DNA of 64,000 bases from Tubiluchus corallicola (GCA_030141605.1 JAQGDQ010000015.1:1031001-1095000), one strand, 5' to 3'. Numbered from the stretch's first letter, positions 51,058 through 64,000 are shown. Numbers and translations: made by a program. The notes: generated from the letters alone by a model not told the origin.

Positions 51058-51330
51058 TGTTATTGAAGGAAAAAACAGTTGTATGTGATTTGGGCGTGTT
51101 AATCTCAAACGCCCTGAAGCGGAACTCTCATACTGAGCATATTAGTTCTCAGGCTAATAAAGAAATTGAAATGATAAAGTGTTACATTGCATCACATGCA
51201 CAAGGCTGTAGTTAGAGATCAACTTTTGAGTATGTGTGCGTTGTTTTGTCATCTTAGTATGTTACTCTAAAGAATGCTTTATATGGAAAGAACTCAATTG
51301 GGATGTGTTAGTCTGGCCTCTGATAATTAA
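51058..51330 (+). pseudogene. CR1-like LINE fragment downstream of the reverse-transcriptase core
   Basis: Plus-strand reading gives VVCDLGVLISNALKRNSHTE, then SSQANKEIEMIKCYI, matching the DLGV-IS--LKWS-H--- ... KAN--LG-IKR-- order of CR1/Jockey-group proteins. It is broken by stops further on. Confidence 0.55.
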
Positions 51331-51438
51331 CCAAACTCTGTAGTTTCTCTTGAACAATGCTGTGATACTGTAGGTCATATTAACTGCTATAAAGTCATCA
51401 ATAGTAAATTAATTTTACGTAGTGACAATTTTTTCTAG

Positions 51439-51654
51439 TCAGCATGATAAATCTGGCTCAATTTCGAAAATCGTTGAAGAGAGAGAGAGCGTCAAAAGCC
51501 GTGTTATGGACTTATGGTTAGATTTCGCAGTCTTCGCAAGCAAGCCAACGAATACGAATCCTTCCTTCTTCAAAATCTCATTCCACCTGTTGTAGGCATT
51601 GAGACCTCCACAATTGAAGGTTCCAACTCTTAGATTCTCCTTACCCCACCCCAT
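51439..51654 (-). pseudogene. Possible LINE endonuclease N-terminal fragment
   Basis: The frame reads GWGKENLRVGTFNCGGLNAY near its start. This resembles the LRVGT-N-GGL start of an apurinic-type endonuclease domain. The rest has no recognised motif, and no LINE core is contiguous. Confidence 0.3.
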
Positions 51655-52265
51655 TATTGCAGACAGAAAGGAAAGTAGAATACTACAAACAAATGTTGAA
51701 TATAGACATTCCTCGCTAAAAGATGTTATTTTCCAACAATTTGTTGCGCGTCACCGACAACAGCCAATTCACGCATATTTGTATACTGACAGAACGATTC
51801 TACCATTAACCATAGTTCCTTTAGTGCCATCTACAGTGAATGCATAAACGTATGAACTGCGAAGTTTATGCGAAAGCGTCCTCAGTAACGGAATTTTCAG
51901 TATATTTTGAAATTTGAGCATTACAATTATTAATAACGCCTCTTGTAGTTGCGAATTTTAACTTGAATATGACATATTTGATGCCATTTCTAGGTAAACT
52001 TGACGAGTATGATAAAGATGAGTGATTCACAGACTGAACCGGTAAATTAATATCCGTTGATTTCATTTGAGTTTGTAATTAGATTCTTTACAGAGTAAAA
52101 ATATGTATACATTATAGCTTGTGGTTAACAGATGTTCTTCGCTGACTGTGTTATTATTGTTTACCGAGTGAACCGAATATAAATATGAAAGGAATATATG
52201 ATATAATTACCTTCGATGATATAAAGGATATAACTTATAAGCCTACTTTGGTACCAAAATCTTCT

Positions 52266-52760
52266 TCAATACTGATCTGGCTTGACCTTGAATGTATTAA
52301 GTGATGGGGTAGTGATAACATGACCTGACAATGAATTCCACATATTAACAATCCTCAATGAGAAATAATGTTGCCTAACAGATGTCCTATAGTATGGTTT
52401 CTTCAATTTCTTGCTATGACCTCTAGTTTTATTCATACTATCAACTTCAACGGGAACTGGGGTGTTGTACGCACCCTGGATGAACTTGTAGCATTCTATC
52501 AGTATCATATCACCTTTTGCTCTTCCATGATATAAAGATGGTAATTTAATGACTGCCAAGCAATCTTTCTAGTCCAGTTCTTTTAGTGAAGGAATCACTC
52601 TTGTGGCTGGCCTTTGAACAGGTTCAATTTATAATCCTTGACATAGCGAGGGTAAGTCACAACACGGCCATATTCTAACAAGGGTCTCATTAATGACTTA
52701 TATAGCTTAGAGTAACATTATCTTTACTGTGTTGTGTGAACATTCTTCTTATCAATATTG
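52266..52760 (-). pseudogene. CR1-like LINE ORF C-terminal fragment
   Basis: Minus-strand frames contain LYKSLMRPLLEYGRVVTYPR, then KDCLAVIKLPSLYHGRAKGD and SVRQHYFSLRIVNMWNSLSG, ending in SLNTFKVKPDQY. One frameshift and stops break the copy. This is the standard LINE protein tail after the reverse-transcriptase core. Confidence 0.75.
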
Positions 52761-54050
52761 CCCTTGCTAGCAATCTCAAAAGTTCAAAATGATTTGTGTT
52801 GCAAGGAAAGTTGTAATTTAGTTCAGCCATATTTAACTTCACTTTGATACGTCAATTATACAGCTCACCTAAGTTACTTCTACAGAGAACCAAATTATTA
52901 GAAGCTTTCATAAAATCTAAGTAAACTATATTAAGTGAAGTACCACAGTTAATGATGTGAGTCCATAAATGTACGACATTTAATGGTTGTTTGATGCAAG
53001 ATGTGTTACTCTTTGTACAACCCAACTATATTTAGATTATTCTAGCTGTATTTTTTTCTCCTAACTTTAAAATGATAACCATTTAGTTTTATGTTTAATT
53101 GGAAATGAGCATTGATAATTATTCAATATAATGTTTTATAAATATACGGTTACATTTACTGTACTGTACAGGTTTATATCTAATTGGATAATTAGTAGGC
53201 CTAATTTAAATGATACAGAGTCGCCACCACAGAATTTTGGTAAATGCTGCAGTTTTGCAAAATTATACTTTATTAAAACAGTATATAGTAAGTTTTACAG
53301 CAGCAGACTTGTCAGTTTAAGGTGGCAGTATTACAGGTGACTCCAACGGGGAAGCCCAAGTTGGGTAGCGGCTATTGGTAAATATAGTAATGTATACGTA
53401 AGGAAGTAACTAATGTGGAGTCCATAATAAAAATACTGCTGTTTCCATCTAATCACTCGGGTGATATTTTTTTATCGCCGGGAATTTTACAATTTTTTTG
53501 TACGTTCGTGTACTTACTTGACACAGTCGTATAAAAGCGTATCTTTGAATTTAAAATGTAAAACGCAATAATTATTATAACATCATTCTTTCAGAGAACG
53601 CAGGACGCTGTTTTTCCATGGCTAGCTCTCGGCCAGAGTTTCCATTTTGTATGATGTTTATTGTATTGTTGGGCTAAAAAGTATAGAATTTTCTGTCCGG
53701 TGTACTAACGGCCGAGTAGTGTTGCTGCTTATACCATAATTATCATGGTATACTGTGTATACTGGTAAAGGTATACTGGTAAACTCATGTGTATTCATGA
53801 TACGTAAAAGAGACTATACAATAATTGATAGTTATACGATAATTTAGTAATGCGAAACTAAAAAACAAAGCATGAAAAAATGTGCATTGAAAAAATTTGA
53901 AACATTACTGCTAACCAGTGGGAAATAAACACAATTTGATTTCAACTGATTTTAATATTCCATAATTCAGCTTTAAATATTTATAAAGCTTTAAAGAATT
54001 TTTTGAAAAAACTTTTCTCCCTCCCTACTGACATCTTTTGAGCTCACAAG
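52761..54050. other. Interval between AGFG and NME7, possibly holding the NME7 promoter and first exon
   Basis: No transposon was recognised here. A short palindrome, ATACCAT-N7-ATGGTAT, lies near 53735-53755, and GTATACTGGTAAA repeats at about 53757-53790. An ATGGCTAGCTCTCG start-like site occurs near 53619, but no supported exon was found. Confidence 0.35.
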
Positions 54051-54116
54051 GTGAGACAGAAACAAACTTTTTTTGTGGCTGGTCTGGTCGAAGTAAGTGC
54101 TGGTATAATTGAAGCC

Positions 54117-57100
54117 ATGGTGCGTTTTTACTTGCAGGGTGCTGAGAGGCTTGCATTCGTTACTGAATGGTATGATCCATATGCTTCACTTACTCGCCAG
54201 TATCAACTTGTGTATTGGCCACATGACTGTAGTGTGGAAATGGTAAGCATTATTATTCATTCATGTATGTCAGCTGACTAAAATATATTTCAAAGTTTTG
54301 CTCATATTTTTTCTTTGTTTCTATTATTTACAGTGTCATTATTTTGCTTATTTTATTTATTGTAGCTTATTCATATTCTTATAGCCTACTAATGTAGGTA
54401 TATATAATAAAAATTATTGAAATTGGAAAACAAGAAAATAATTAATTAATCACCATAAGATTAATTATAAAAAAGTGATAGTTTATTATTCTTCCTGCTG
54501 GTATTCCAAATATCACAGCAAAACAGTCAAGCAATCCTAGTACTAGCTATGCCAATAAAAAGAATTTAGTACGAGCACAATCTATTTGTTATAAATGTCA
54601 GATGGGATTTATTGATGTTGAAGATCTTATGTCACATTTGAACACCCACAGCATTTCAGAAAACCATACGGTCATATATTCACGTTGATTGTGTCTTGCT
54701 GATGTTGTGACACTGCATGCGTGCGTGCGTGTGTGAGAGTTTGTGTGCAATGTGTATGAGAGAGAGAGAGACGGGGGGAATGAGCAGTACACAAATTTAC
54801 AGTAGTTTTGTGAATTAATGCTTTCATGTATGCCAGTTAGTTGATAACTGAAATTATTTAGAAAGTACTAAATGAGTAAAACTAATGTTTAACTTTATAT
54901 CTTTTGCCTTTAGCATGATATCAAGGCAAACAGAGTTTTTCTGAGACGTACTACTGTCGATGTACTACCTGAGCAAATGCATGTTGGCAATACCATAAAT
55001 GTCTTATCGCGGCAACTTAACATCATTGGTTATGGAGACAAGTACACAGAGAAAAAGTTGTCATTTCATTCTGAGCGGTAATTTAGCTTTATTTTGCTTT
55101 GCATTGTAGTGTGCATGAACAAAATAATAAGTGCTCAAATGAAAACGAAAATTTGTGAGAAAATTGTTATTGATTTCACATTCACTTTGCTTTTTATGTT
55201 TTCTACAACCATGTTAAGAGGAACTTGTTTAATAAAAATTAAAAATTCATTTTTTTGGCATTTTGTAATATGAGAGACCATGGCTGTAACAAATTATATG
55301 GCCTTTGTGAGTGAAAAATTGTTTTAAATGCAGCAGTTTTATAATATTGTCTTAATTTCGTTGGCAGCATTGGCAGTTTTTCTGATGCGTTTGATTTTCT
55401 GTTGATTTTGAACTAGTCAGAATACAAATTTGGTTGCCCGCTCTTTGTTTGCTTACTGTTTCCTTAGTAATAGAAAGAGGCCAACTGTAACCTACGTTAG
55501 TGGTGACTGTTAATAAATAATAAGTTATATTAACTAGCTAGCTTAATATTCTGAAGCAAAGTTTGTACTCTTTAGGCGAAATATGATGAATGATGCCAGT
55601 CACTTCGCTAATAATGGCTGTATACCTTATATTTTCCCAGTCAGAAAAAGATTTTTGAATTTTTCCGCTCTTGTGGGCTATTGTGCGAGCATTCGTAAAA
55701 CAGACATACCTTATCACGTAGTGTGGTTTCTCATCTTTCCAAAGAGCTGTAAAACTCCCTTCAAGACTCCCATGTAAGCCCACTTGGACATTTTTTGCAG
55801 ATAGTGTTTGGTCAGAATTTGAAAAAGTCAGGTGGTCCAGAAAGAGTCCAGTTGTAGGAAGGCAAGCAATTTGGAAACAAAACTATGTTTACTTCACCAT
55901 ATTACTGCATGATCTTTCCATTAATATGTTGTACCCAATTTTTCGGAATCCCGTTTTTCTGATGTTAATTTAATAAGTTTTGCGAAAAACTAGCAAAAGA
56001 CCGCCTATCTTGAAAGTTTTATGCCCGTCAATCCTCTCTGCTGCTGCCGAGAAAATTGTGTTTCACACCCATCACTCGTGTCTGTACCAGAAGCATATTA
56101 CATAAACAACAAGAACAACAACAACAGCAAGGCGAAACTGCCTTGTAGGTTACTTTACAAGATGGTAATGAACAAAAGAAATATGGACAGTGTTAAAATT
56201 ATGTTCATTATTAACTTCTGAAATCTCACATAATTATGTAGTAAAACCCATAACTTCATACAGAAAATTATGTTTTTCACCTGAATGATAAAAATTAATG
56301 ATTGTGAGATTCAGAAAGAAGGCCACTGTCTTTGGTTAATGATTTACCTGTACTTATGCCAATATTCTCGAAATGATATAACTTTGTGAGTTTGTATAAG
56401 TTAGTATATTTCATAATAATTTCTTAACTGTCAGACTTGCAAGATTATAACTTCAGCTGTAACTCACTTAGCATTGCTGTGGTTTGATGCTTTTACCCAG
56501 TCACATCTTTATAATTATTAACTGACATATTACATTTGCAGTATCAGCATTATAATGGTATTAAAGGTGCATTGTCTAAAAAAGTCATTTTAATGTAAAG
56601 CTATGATGAATCTTAATTTTTTGTTTCATGACAGGCTTCCAGTGTCTCTAAAGTTAACTATGGCGTTTGATCAATCATTTATGCATTATAAACTTGAATG
56701 CTTGCCACAGCGTAAAGATAACGCTTCAGAACTAGGTAACTTTATACAATGGAATTCTGCTTATTGGGTGCATATTAAACTGTTCTGTATTGTTACAAGA
56801 ATGTCTAGATGAAAAATAGAGGCTTGCTGAGTCCGGATTTGACTTTGTGCTGCTAGACAGCAGCGGTTACTTCAAAAGAGTCGATCATGCATCTTGGTGG
56901 GATGCATTATGATTAAGTAATCACTCACTTTACTATATTTTCAGAACACTCGCTATCATCAAACCAGAAGCACTTCAGAACTTGGGTGAAATTATAACCA
57001 TGATCGAAGACAGTTCACTGAAGATAACATGTATGAGAATGATGCAGTTGAGCAGAGATAATGCTGCCAAATTCTATGACAGTGTTGTTGGAAAGTCATT

Positions 57101-58647
57101 CTACAGGTGAAATAATAACAGCAGCAGACTAGTTATCGAACCAGAGTGTTTGTTGCCTTATTTTTATTTCAAGTTAGACTGTAAAACCTATTTTTACATA
57201 TTTTTAATCTTAATTTTAACTTTATTGGTTAATGTTACAAATAATAAAATTAAGGTTTACTTTCATGTAGTTATTACAGTTCACGGTAAAAGTAATGATG
57301 AACTGAATTACTATGGCATTTACAGTAAAGTGTTTTTCTAAAAATACAATCAATGATCACATTTACAATACATCAAACTGTTACATGGTTAAACTAAATA
57401 GAGTGAATTAGCTAGATATAATTATATAGAGGCACATTTACTTAACAACTATTATTGTGCCCTCAATTTTCTGTTTGCATTTATTTTTACCATTTACCAG
57501 TCTAAACATATATGGCACGACTGAGATATGATATCAGTCCATTTCTGAGTGTAATTCTTGATATTCGTCGCAATTTCTCATTAATCTTTGGAACTTTTTT
57601 CATGGAGTAAACTTAACACTCAGAATGGATTGTTTGGTGAGTAATTAGGATAGAATCGATCTGCATGCAGCCTGATCACATGAGGATGTCTAGTCTAGTG
57701 GCCAGGGCATTGGACTTATTCTGCAATGATCATTGTTCAAATCCCATCTTATTTCTGACTTTTTCCCATTTCCTTCTTTTTGACCAAATTTGGTTTTAAT
57801 AATTTGATAACTGTGGGTCCATTTCACCAAATGTAAAATATTGCTATGTTCTACCATTTTTCCTACAGAGACTGAGCTTGGCAAAATGTATTCATATTGT
57901 TTACGACAAAGAAACTTACAGAGGCAACAGTTGACTCTTAGTTATTGTTAAAATATGATGGTTTGTTCAGGTACTTCAAAATCCTTAATATTTCATAGGA
58001 GTTGCATTGTACTAAATCTTGTTCATTAAAGTGACATTATGCAGTGCTCATTTTTGTTACTGTCATGGTAATAACATGTCTCATTTGGACACAGTGTTCA
58101 AAATATGATCTGTTAAATCCAAGCTGAGGTTTTGGGATTTTGAGATTCTCTTGTCTATTATCACCAGAGCCTTGTGTGTGTATTCTCATTTTAACTTTTT
58201 GACATACAAATTTGCATACCTTTCTGTCTTGCAGCGATTTAGTTGATGCAATTACTAAGGATAAGATTGTTGCCTTGGAGTTGATGGGACCAAATGCCAT
58301 AGAGCGATGGCTGAATCTGTTGGGTCCAGCTGATATAGAGGACGCCAAAGAAAAGGCTCCATGCAGCATCCGGGCTCAATTTGCTACAAATGCTATTTAT
58401 AATGCTTGCCATGGGTCTGCTTCTCAAGAAGATGCATGCAGGGTAAATGATCAGTTCAAGTTTAAATCATTATGCATGATTTAACCTTTTCAAGTCCTGC
58501 AAAATACAGTAAATCATAAATCCCTAGAAATAAAGTTGTATTGAATGTATTGAATATGTAAATTTAAGCTTCTTTTGTAAGCTTATTTTTCCCCATTATG
58601 ATAATTCTGTTTATACAGAGTGAATAATTTAGTATTGCAATGCTCCT

Positions 58648-58682
<35 letters not shown>

Positions 58683-61600
58683 ATTGGCAAACTAAATTTG
58701 TGCACAGTATTTGGGTTTGGTAGATTTCTAGCAATTTATTAAGAGGCGAAAGTCGAAAGCACCTTCCATAAAATATTTTGGTATTGAAATATGTATCTTA
58801 AATTTTATGAAATTGGGTTGCAGCAAAGAATTTGTAAACGCAATTATGGAATAGTTTCTTTCAAGCTTTGTTTTTAGTCTTACTGTAGCAAGTAGGAAGA
58901 ATGATTTACGCATGAACAACTTCTACTTGCGATGATTTTATTTTTGGAACTGTCTTGAGACAGGTCGGTGTGATGGTTCTGACTATATAATGGCACCGCA
59001 GACTTAACAACTACTTTGTACATTAAATGCACTGCATCATTCACTCTTATTGTGTGCTGCACCAAAAATGCATCACCATTATCTTATATAGATTCCTCTT
59101 GTGTCTTGTGCTCAGAATGTTAATAAGAGTTAAAATATTCTTTAACTTAAAATATGCCTAGGGCATACACATATTTGGAATATATATAATTATTCAGTGA
59201 GGATGTCAGTTCACATGATGTATCCAATAGTAAAATGTCGCACATTTCTAACCCATTTAGGTGACTATATAGACATGACCAGATTTTCAACAATAAGCAA
59301 TTAAATCAATAAAAAACAAAGTACAAAATGAGGTAGTCTCCTTATATTAAAATTTTAAATTTGCAGTTGAAATTAACTGGCTAGCTAGATTGGCTGGCTA
59401 GATGACCATTGTGTCTTTCACCATCCCTTCGTCCTTTGATTTTGTAAATTATTATGTATTCATTGTTGTGACTTGACTGTCTTATGAAGACAGATAAGCG
59501 ATTCTCATTCTGCTGCCATATAATAGAATCGCCTTTCATTAAGACCACTTGTTGCTGTTTTGATGTGACTTTTTTAAGAACTATTTTGGTATCACTTTTA
59601 CCAGATCTAATGCATTTGTTGCTGCTATATAAACTGCTTGAATGAATATGCCCCAATGTAACTATAAGTAAAGCCATTGAAACCTGTATAATATGAGTAA
59701 TAGTGAATTTTAGGAGATAGACATTTTCTTCGGAAGAAAATTTGGTCGTTTAAGGAATACAGCTCAATTCCAGCATTCTACACTCTGCATAATTAAACCT
59801 CATATGTTGCTGTCTGGTAAGTATTGTCTGGTAAATTAATTGAATTTTGGCTATAAAAATTATTAGCAAATCCAGTTTTTGCATGATTTTTTGTATGTGT
59901 TGTTTTTAAATTGGTCTTTTAACTACTGCAAGTCATAATTTGGTTATTATTTTTGTGAGCTCTTTGATTTTTATTTGCATTAAGCTTTAACCTTTTATTT
60001 CTAGTGCAGGCCTAAAAAGCTTTAGGGAGATCTCATGTTTGCTTATCAAAAAGTTTTTACGACTACAATTTAGTAAAAAATGTGGTTAGCTGAAAAGTGC
60101 CTTTAAACTTTTGTTTAATTCTACAATATTATTAAAAATTTAGGTATCTGATTTACCATTTAGTGATTCCTAAATTGTGATCAAGTGCTACATCTCTCTC
60201 TCTCTCCCTTTCTATATCCCTCTCTCTTTTTCTTTCTCTCTGTCTATCTAAATTTATGTCTTCTCCCTCTCTCTCTCTTTTTATTTGTCTGACTGTGTAT
60301 ATTTTTCTCTGCCTTTGTTTTGCTCATTTTTTCTATTTAATTACAATAATGTTACCTATTGTGAAAAACAAAAAAGTTCTTTTCAAATCGTATTGATTTC
60401 ATGTTGTCTTTTTTATATAATAGTAATTCTATGTTTTCTTAGGTGCTTGTGGTCGAATAATAACTTGTATCAGAGATGCCGGTTTTAATATCACTGCACT
60501 TGGCATGGTGAGTTTTTACATATACAGTTCCACAGAATTCTACACGAGGATATTATTGTTGTGAACAGGGTCTATCTTATTACCCATTTTTGTTACTATT
60601 TGCCTATATTATTATTCCCTATCTGTTATCTACAAGTATTTTGTTGTATTTTCACTTCTTGCTTCATTTCCCATATTATAATAGATGCCAGATATTTTAG
60701 CAATGAAACACATAAACTAGCAATGAAATTTAATATCATTGTTACTGTAATCATTTTATTTGCAAAGCACAAGATTTTCTAATACTTCAAGTGAGTATTA
60801 GTTCTGGTTCTTTATAAGATACGTAGGAATTCTGCCATATTATGTGTACAATTTGCCTAATTTTCTTGATGCTTATTGGAATTTATTTGACATATTATGT
60901 GTACAGCTTACCTAATTTCCCACTTTATTAAATGATCAGGAAAGACTAATTTGCTTACAAAAATGGTTTGAATCAGAATGGTTAGAATGATGATACCATA
61001 CAAACGTTCGTGGTTATACCTTAGAAGAAGCGAGATTTGATGTTAAAATTTAGTAAAAAAGGCCATCTATTTGCAACAGCTGAGATAAATTTCTTGATTT
61101 TCCTACTTAAGCCGTGAAGAATTAAATTTAGCATTTTGAAAACCATAACCTTATAAACAGCTCAAAATCTGCTTTAGCACATATACCTACTTTTTGTTAT
61201 GTAAAAAACACATGCTGGTGTTCCGTTATATATATTTGGAATGAATTGGTCTAACTGGGACATTTTCAGTACTATTATTCCTGCTGAACTTCCTCCTTGT
61301 GTTTCATTGTGGCTAAAGAAAAATCATGTTCATCTTCAATGAAGTGCTTTAGAAAGCTGATGCTCTTAAAATCTAGTAGTTATGCATGGAAAAATTTAAA
61401 AAAAAATTGTTATTAGCATGACTTAGGTATACTTATTTAGTTCAGTATTCAAGAATGCTGCTAGCTACTTTGCTGTAATTGTAGCCAAAACATGCACAGC
61501 CCTAGTGCATGTTCATATTAAACTGCAGCTCAGCAAAATCAAGTCAAAGGCTGTAGAATCTGAGTAAGCGCAAGCTTGCTTCTACCTGGTCAGATGTTTT

Positions 61601-63893
61601 GTATGACTCTACTGATCTCAAGGGTTAGTCATTCTTTGAAGACAAAGCTTAACAATGCAACGTATGTACATTATGTGACAATGGGGCATCTTTTGCTTAG
61701 CCAGAACAGCATTTTGATGGTGTTTGACCCATTTTGTAATATAAAAGCTATCATTAGCTTGTTTAAAATGTAAACGTCAGTAGTTGTTTTTACTGGATGT
61801 GAGCCTAATATCTTTTTTGATGTCTATGAGGAGCACCCCATGACTCATACTTATATAAAAAACACACAGAGATTTTGCTTTAGCCATTGTCTAGTTTTCT
61901 TGGGGTAATCCTAGTTTCTCTGTTACAAAATCAGACCTTTATTACTGTTTTGGATCAGTCAACTTTCATTTATACAATTTTTTATATTCTTAGTTTGTAT
62001 TGCAACGTCCACAAGCTGAGGAATTTTTTGCTATCTATAAGGATGTCCTACCGGAGTATTGCCATTTGGTACAGGAGATAACATCTGGAGCTTGTGTTGC
62101 AATGGAGGTAACTGGACCTCATGACAATATTGTCCAAGCCTTCCGAGAGGTTGTTGGACCTAGAGATTCTGTGAGTTTTCTATCAGTTGAATTTTAATTT
62201 GTACTTCAAAATCAACGATTTTTTATATTTTTTATGTTAATAAAACCACTGAAATTGAATAATTTTGTGTGTGCTTTTAATTAGTCAGCGAATTATAAGT
62301 ATGACTCTAACGGTAATAGATAATGAACTTATGGTACATAAAGTTTCACAAGTAAGCTAATAATTTCAATATCTTGTGCTTATAAAAGTGCATTATTTTG
62401 ATTCCTCAACACCAGTACGTCCAAAATTAAGTTTGAATTAGCAATGAATTATAAAATATGAAGGAAATTTGATTAATGTGTTTAAAAGCAGGTTAGGTTT
62501 GTCCCATTCTCACATAGCAAATGTATAAAATGTCTTGAAACCATTTTCAAAATGGTTTGAGTATTCACACTTCAAAATGTTTTCACTGTTTTGGAAGGCA
62601 GTTTGAAAATGTTTTGCACTAAAATCCTTTGAGTGGCATGACATCAACAATGCATATTGTGCATCATCTATTTGTTTAAAACGGTTTCTTTATGACTATG
62701 TGAACATTGAAATTATTTTTTCAAAACAGTTTAACGAAAACGTTTCACGCAAAATGTTCTGAAACTGTTTCGCCGTATGAAAGGGGTAATAGTGCTCAGT
62801 ATTAAAATATATACAAATCTTTTATATTACAGTTTTTTGATAAGACATAACAATGCTGGTATATTAGATTATTAGTACCAGCAGAGAATTCAGATGAACA
62901 TTCAAGAAGAAGTTAAGGTTATTTCCCCTTTTTGTACATTAAACTGTGTGCTGGGGCTGACCAAACCACAGAGGCTTAGATCAGATGGTCAAGTCTCTGA
63001 CCCACAGTTCACATAACTATATATGTGAGAAATATTTTTGATTAATTATGAGATATAGATAAATGAGATATATAAAGATTGTATCATTTTAATGTTTCAA
63101 ATTTTCAATTATTGTGCATTGTGTAACTGAACTTCTTAATATCATTGTCTAGGTCAATATCTTGGTCAAAATGTAAAGAAACTGACATATACATAATTTC
63201 TCCTAATTCGTAACTTATTCGCAAGGCTGGGTTAGTGTTAGGTAGTAGTAGTAGTAGTAGTATAGTTTATTGACTACAAATGATACAAAAACTGAGGTAG
63301 CAGAAAAATAATGAAATTTACAGTCCATCATTATTTTTGTTAAGAATTAATCACAAGTAGGTCACATTAGTGTTTAAAATAAAGTAGTTGTGCTAATTTT
63401 ATGCAATAGAAAAAGTGGTTATACAATGTAGTTTCATATCTTAACTGAACAGCAAATATTAATAAAATTACTCTTTTTAATTTTGAAAAGTTTCTAACAT
63501 TTTCAAATGCGTAAATGCTCTCCATAACAGAAGACAGTGCAGAAAAGTTCACACTATCATATTTTCTACTAATTTCATTAGTCAAGTTGTAGTTCATTAA
63601 TACATAGTAATAAGCAATAATAATGATATCAATAATTAGCCAGTATCGATGGCAGTAGCATCCGTAAAGCAGAAATCTCCCATCGTCATGAGAGGTAGTA
63701 ATTAGTGTCTTTGTAAATGCATATTTTGTGGGTGTCTTTTTTGTGTGAAACACAATTGTATTTTTTTATTTTTTACCACTTATAGGAATTGGCAAAGCAA
63801 ATTCGCCCTCACACACTTCGGGCACACTTTGGTATTAACAAAACCCATAATGCTGTGCATTGTACTGACTTGCCAGATGATGGACCATTAGAG
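54117..63893 (+). CDS. NME7: Nucleoside diphosphate kinase homolog 7 (DM10 + two NDK domains), lacking its last exon at the window edge
   Basis: Exons: 54138-54242, 54914-55077, 56945-57106, 58235-58442, 59714-59816, 60443-60507, 61994-62170 and 63786-63893. All phases are consistent and give 364 residues, against about 376 for vertebrate NME7, so only a short C-terminal exon is missing beyond 63893. The N-terminal segment (AFVTEWYDP through GDKYTEKK) is the DM10 domain. Two NDP-kinase domains follow, beginning at TLAIIKPEA and TLCIIKPHM. Both keep the phosphate-accepting histidine, in NACHGS for the first domain and NAVHCTD for the second. NME7 is a component of the gamma-tubulin ring complex and of ciliary axonemes in animals studied. 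The start is uncertain. An in-frame ATG at 54117 would add seven residues, but a polypyrimidine-TTGCAG acceptor immediately before 54138 suggests that the true ATG lies in an unrecognised upstream exon. The gene is divergent from AGFG, with about 4.4 kb between them. Confidence 0.92.
57685..57760 (+). mobile_element. tRNA-like SINE head in an NME7 intron
   Basis: The sequence TCTAGTCTAGTGGCCAGGGC (A-box-like) is followed about 30 bp later by TTGTTCAAATCCC (B-box-like). The spacing is right for a pol III internal promoter. It has no tRNA 3' half, so it reads as a SINE head. Confidence 0.45.
58650..58679. repeat. (AT)n microsatellite
   Basis: A perfect run of about 15 AT units in an NME7 intron. 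Confidence 0.95.
60193..60285 (+). repeat. (CT)n-rich microsatellite
   Basis: CT runs with short TTTCT and ATCC interruptions in an NME7 intron. Confidence 0.85.
62495..62800. mobile_element. MITE-like element with repeated AAACNGTTT motifs (NME7 last visible intron)
   Basis: The left part (CCCATTCTCACATAGCAAAT) and the right part reversed (CCCCTTTCATACGGCGAAAC) are similar. Several blocks of AAACCATTTTCAAAATGGTTT type occur between, with a perfect palindrome at 62538-62558. The interior is dominated by AAA-N-GTTT blocks. No transposase. Boundaries and a target-site duplication were not fixed. Confidence 0.45.
63242..63262 (+). repeat. (GTA)n microsatellite
   Basis: Seven GTA units, followed by TATAGTTTATTGAC, in an NME7 intron. 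Short trinucleotide tails of this kind often end LINE or SINE copies, but no body was identified. Confidence 0.8.
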
Positions 63894-64000
63894 GTTTGTG
63901 TTTAAGTACTAAAGACATAAAAAAGTATTTAAACAAATGAAATGTTTTGTTTTGTAAATCCATATTTTAGAAAATTCTTGCAAATTTTTTAGTCATTTTG

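Noticed and set aside
63367-63753. 128-codon minus-strand frame in the last visible NME7 intron
   Set aside because: No recognisable domain. It might be part of an unknown repeat, but nothing supports a gene.

Overview
This is an AT-rich stretch of nuclear DNA from an animal, most likely an invertebrate bilaterian. The genes are split by many short introns of about 0.1-5 kb with GT/AG borders. They encode animal-type proteins, and the gaps are full of decayed LINEs, a Ty3/gypsy element, hAT and Tc1/mariner-type DNA transposons and tRNA-like SINEs. An interstitial CCCTAA-type tract argues weakly against an insect, where TTAGG would be expected. I cannot name the phylum. I saw no bacterial or organellar genes, no rRNA and no CRISPR array.

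Layout. 1-13,985: no recognised host gene. It holds a LINE C-terminus, two arrays of one 17-bp minisatellite in opposite orientation, two trinucleotide arrays that also oppose each other, a possible LTR and a decayed DNA transposon with nested inverted repeats. 13,986-22,733 (+): 13 exons of a pikachurin (EGFLAM)-like extracellular protein, EGF-LamG three times over; the 5' exons lie outside or were not found. One intron carries a Tigger-like element with TA duplications and the telomere-like tract. 24,532-26,034 (-): an intact single-exon DDX19/Dbp5 mRNA-export helicase, convergent with EGFLAM. 26,560-34,700: a transposon graveyard with a foldback repeat, a LINE split by a gypsy element, an inverted relative of that gypsy, more LINE pieces and a decayed zinc-binding transposase-like ORF. 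36,244-49,652 (-): a complete 12-exon AGFG1 (ArfGAP with FG repeats) gene, with a LINE piece and a 969-bp hAT element in its introns. 49,653-54,116: LINE fragments. 54,117/54,138-63,893 (+): eight exons of NME7 (DM10 plus two NDP-kinase domains), divergent from AGFG and running off the right edge before its last exon.

The four genes have no operon-like relationship. DDX19 and AGFG are both tied to nuclear-pore and RNA-export biology in other animals, but their adjacency here is probably chance. I did not find a convincing undescribed system. The best leads are the intronless DDX19, the inverted-array structures near the left end, the foldback repeat beside DDX19, and the bounded transposons with readable target-site duplications.
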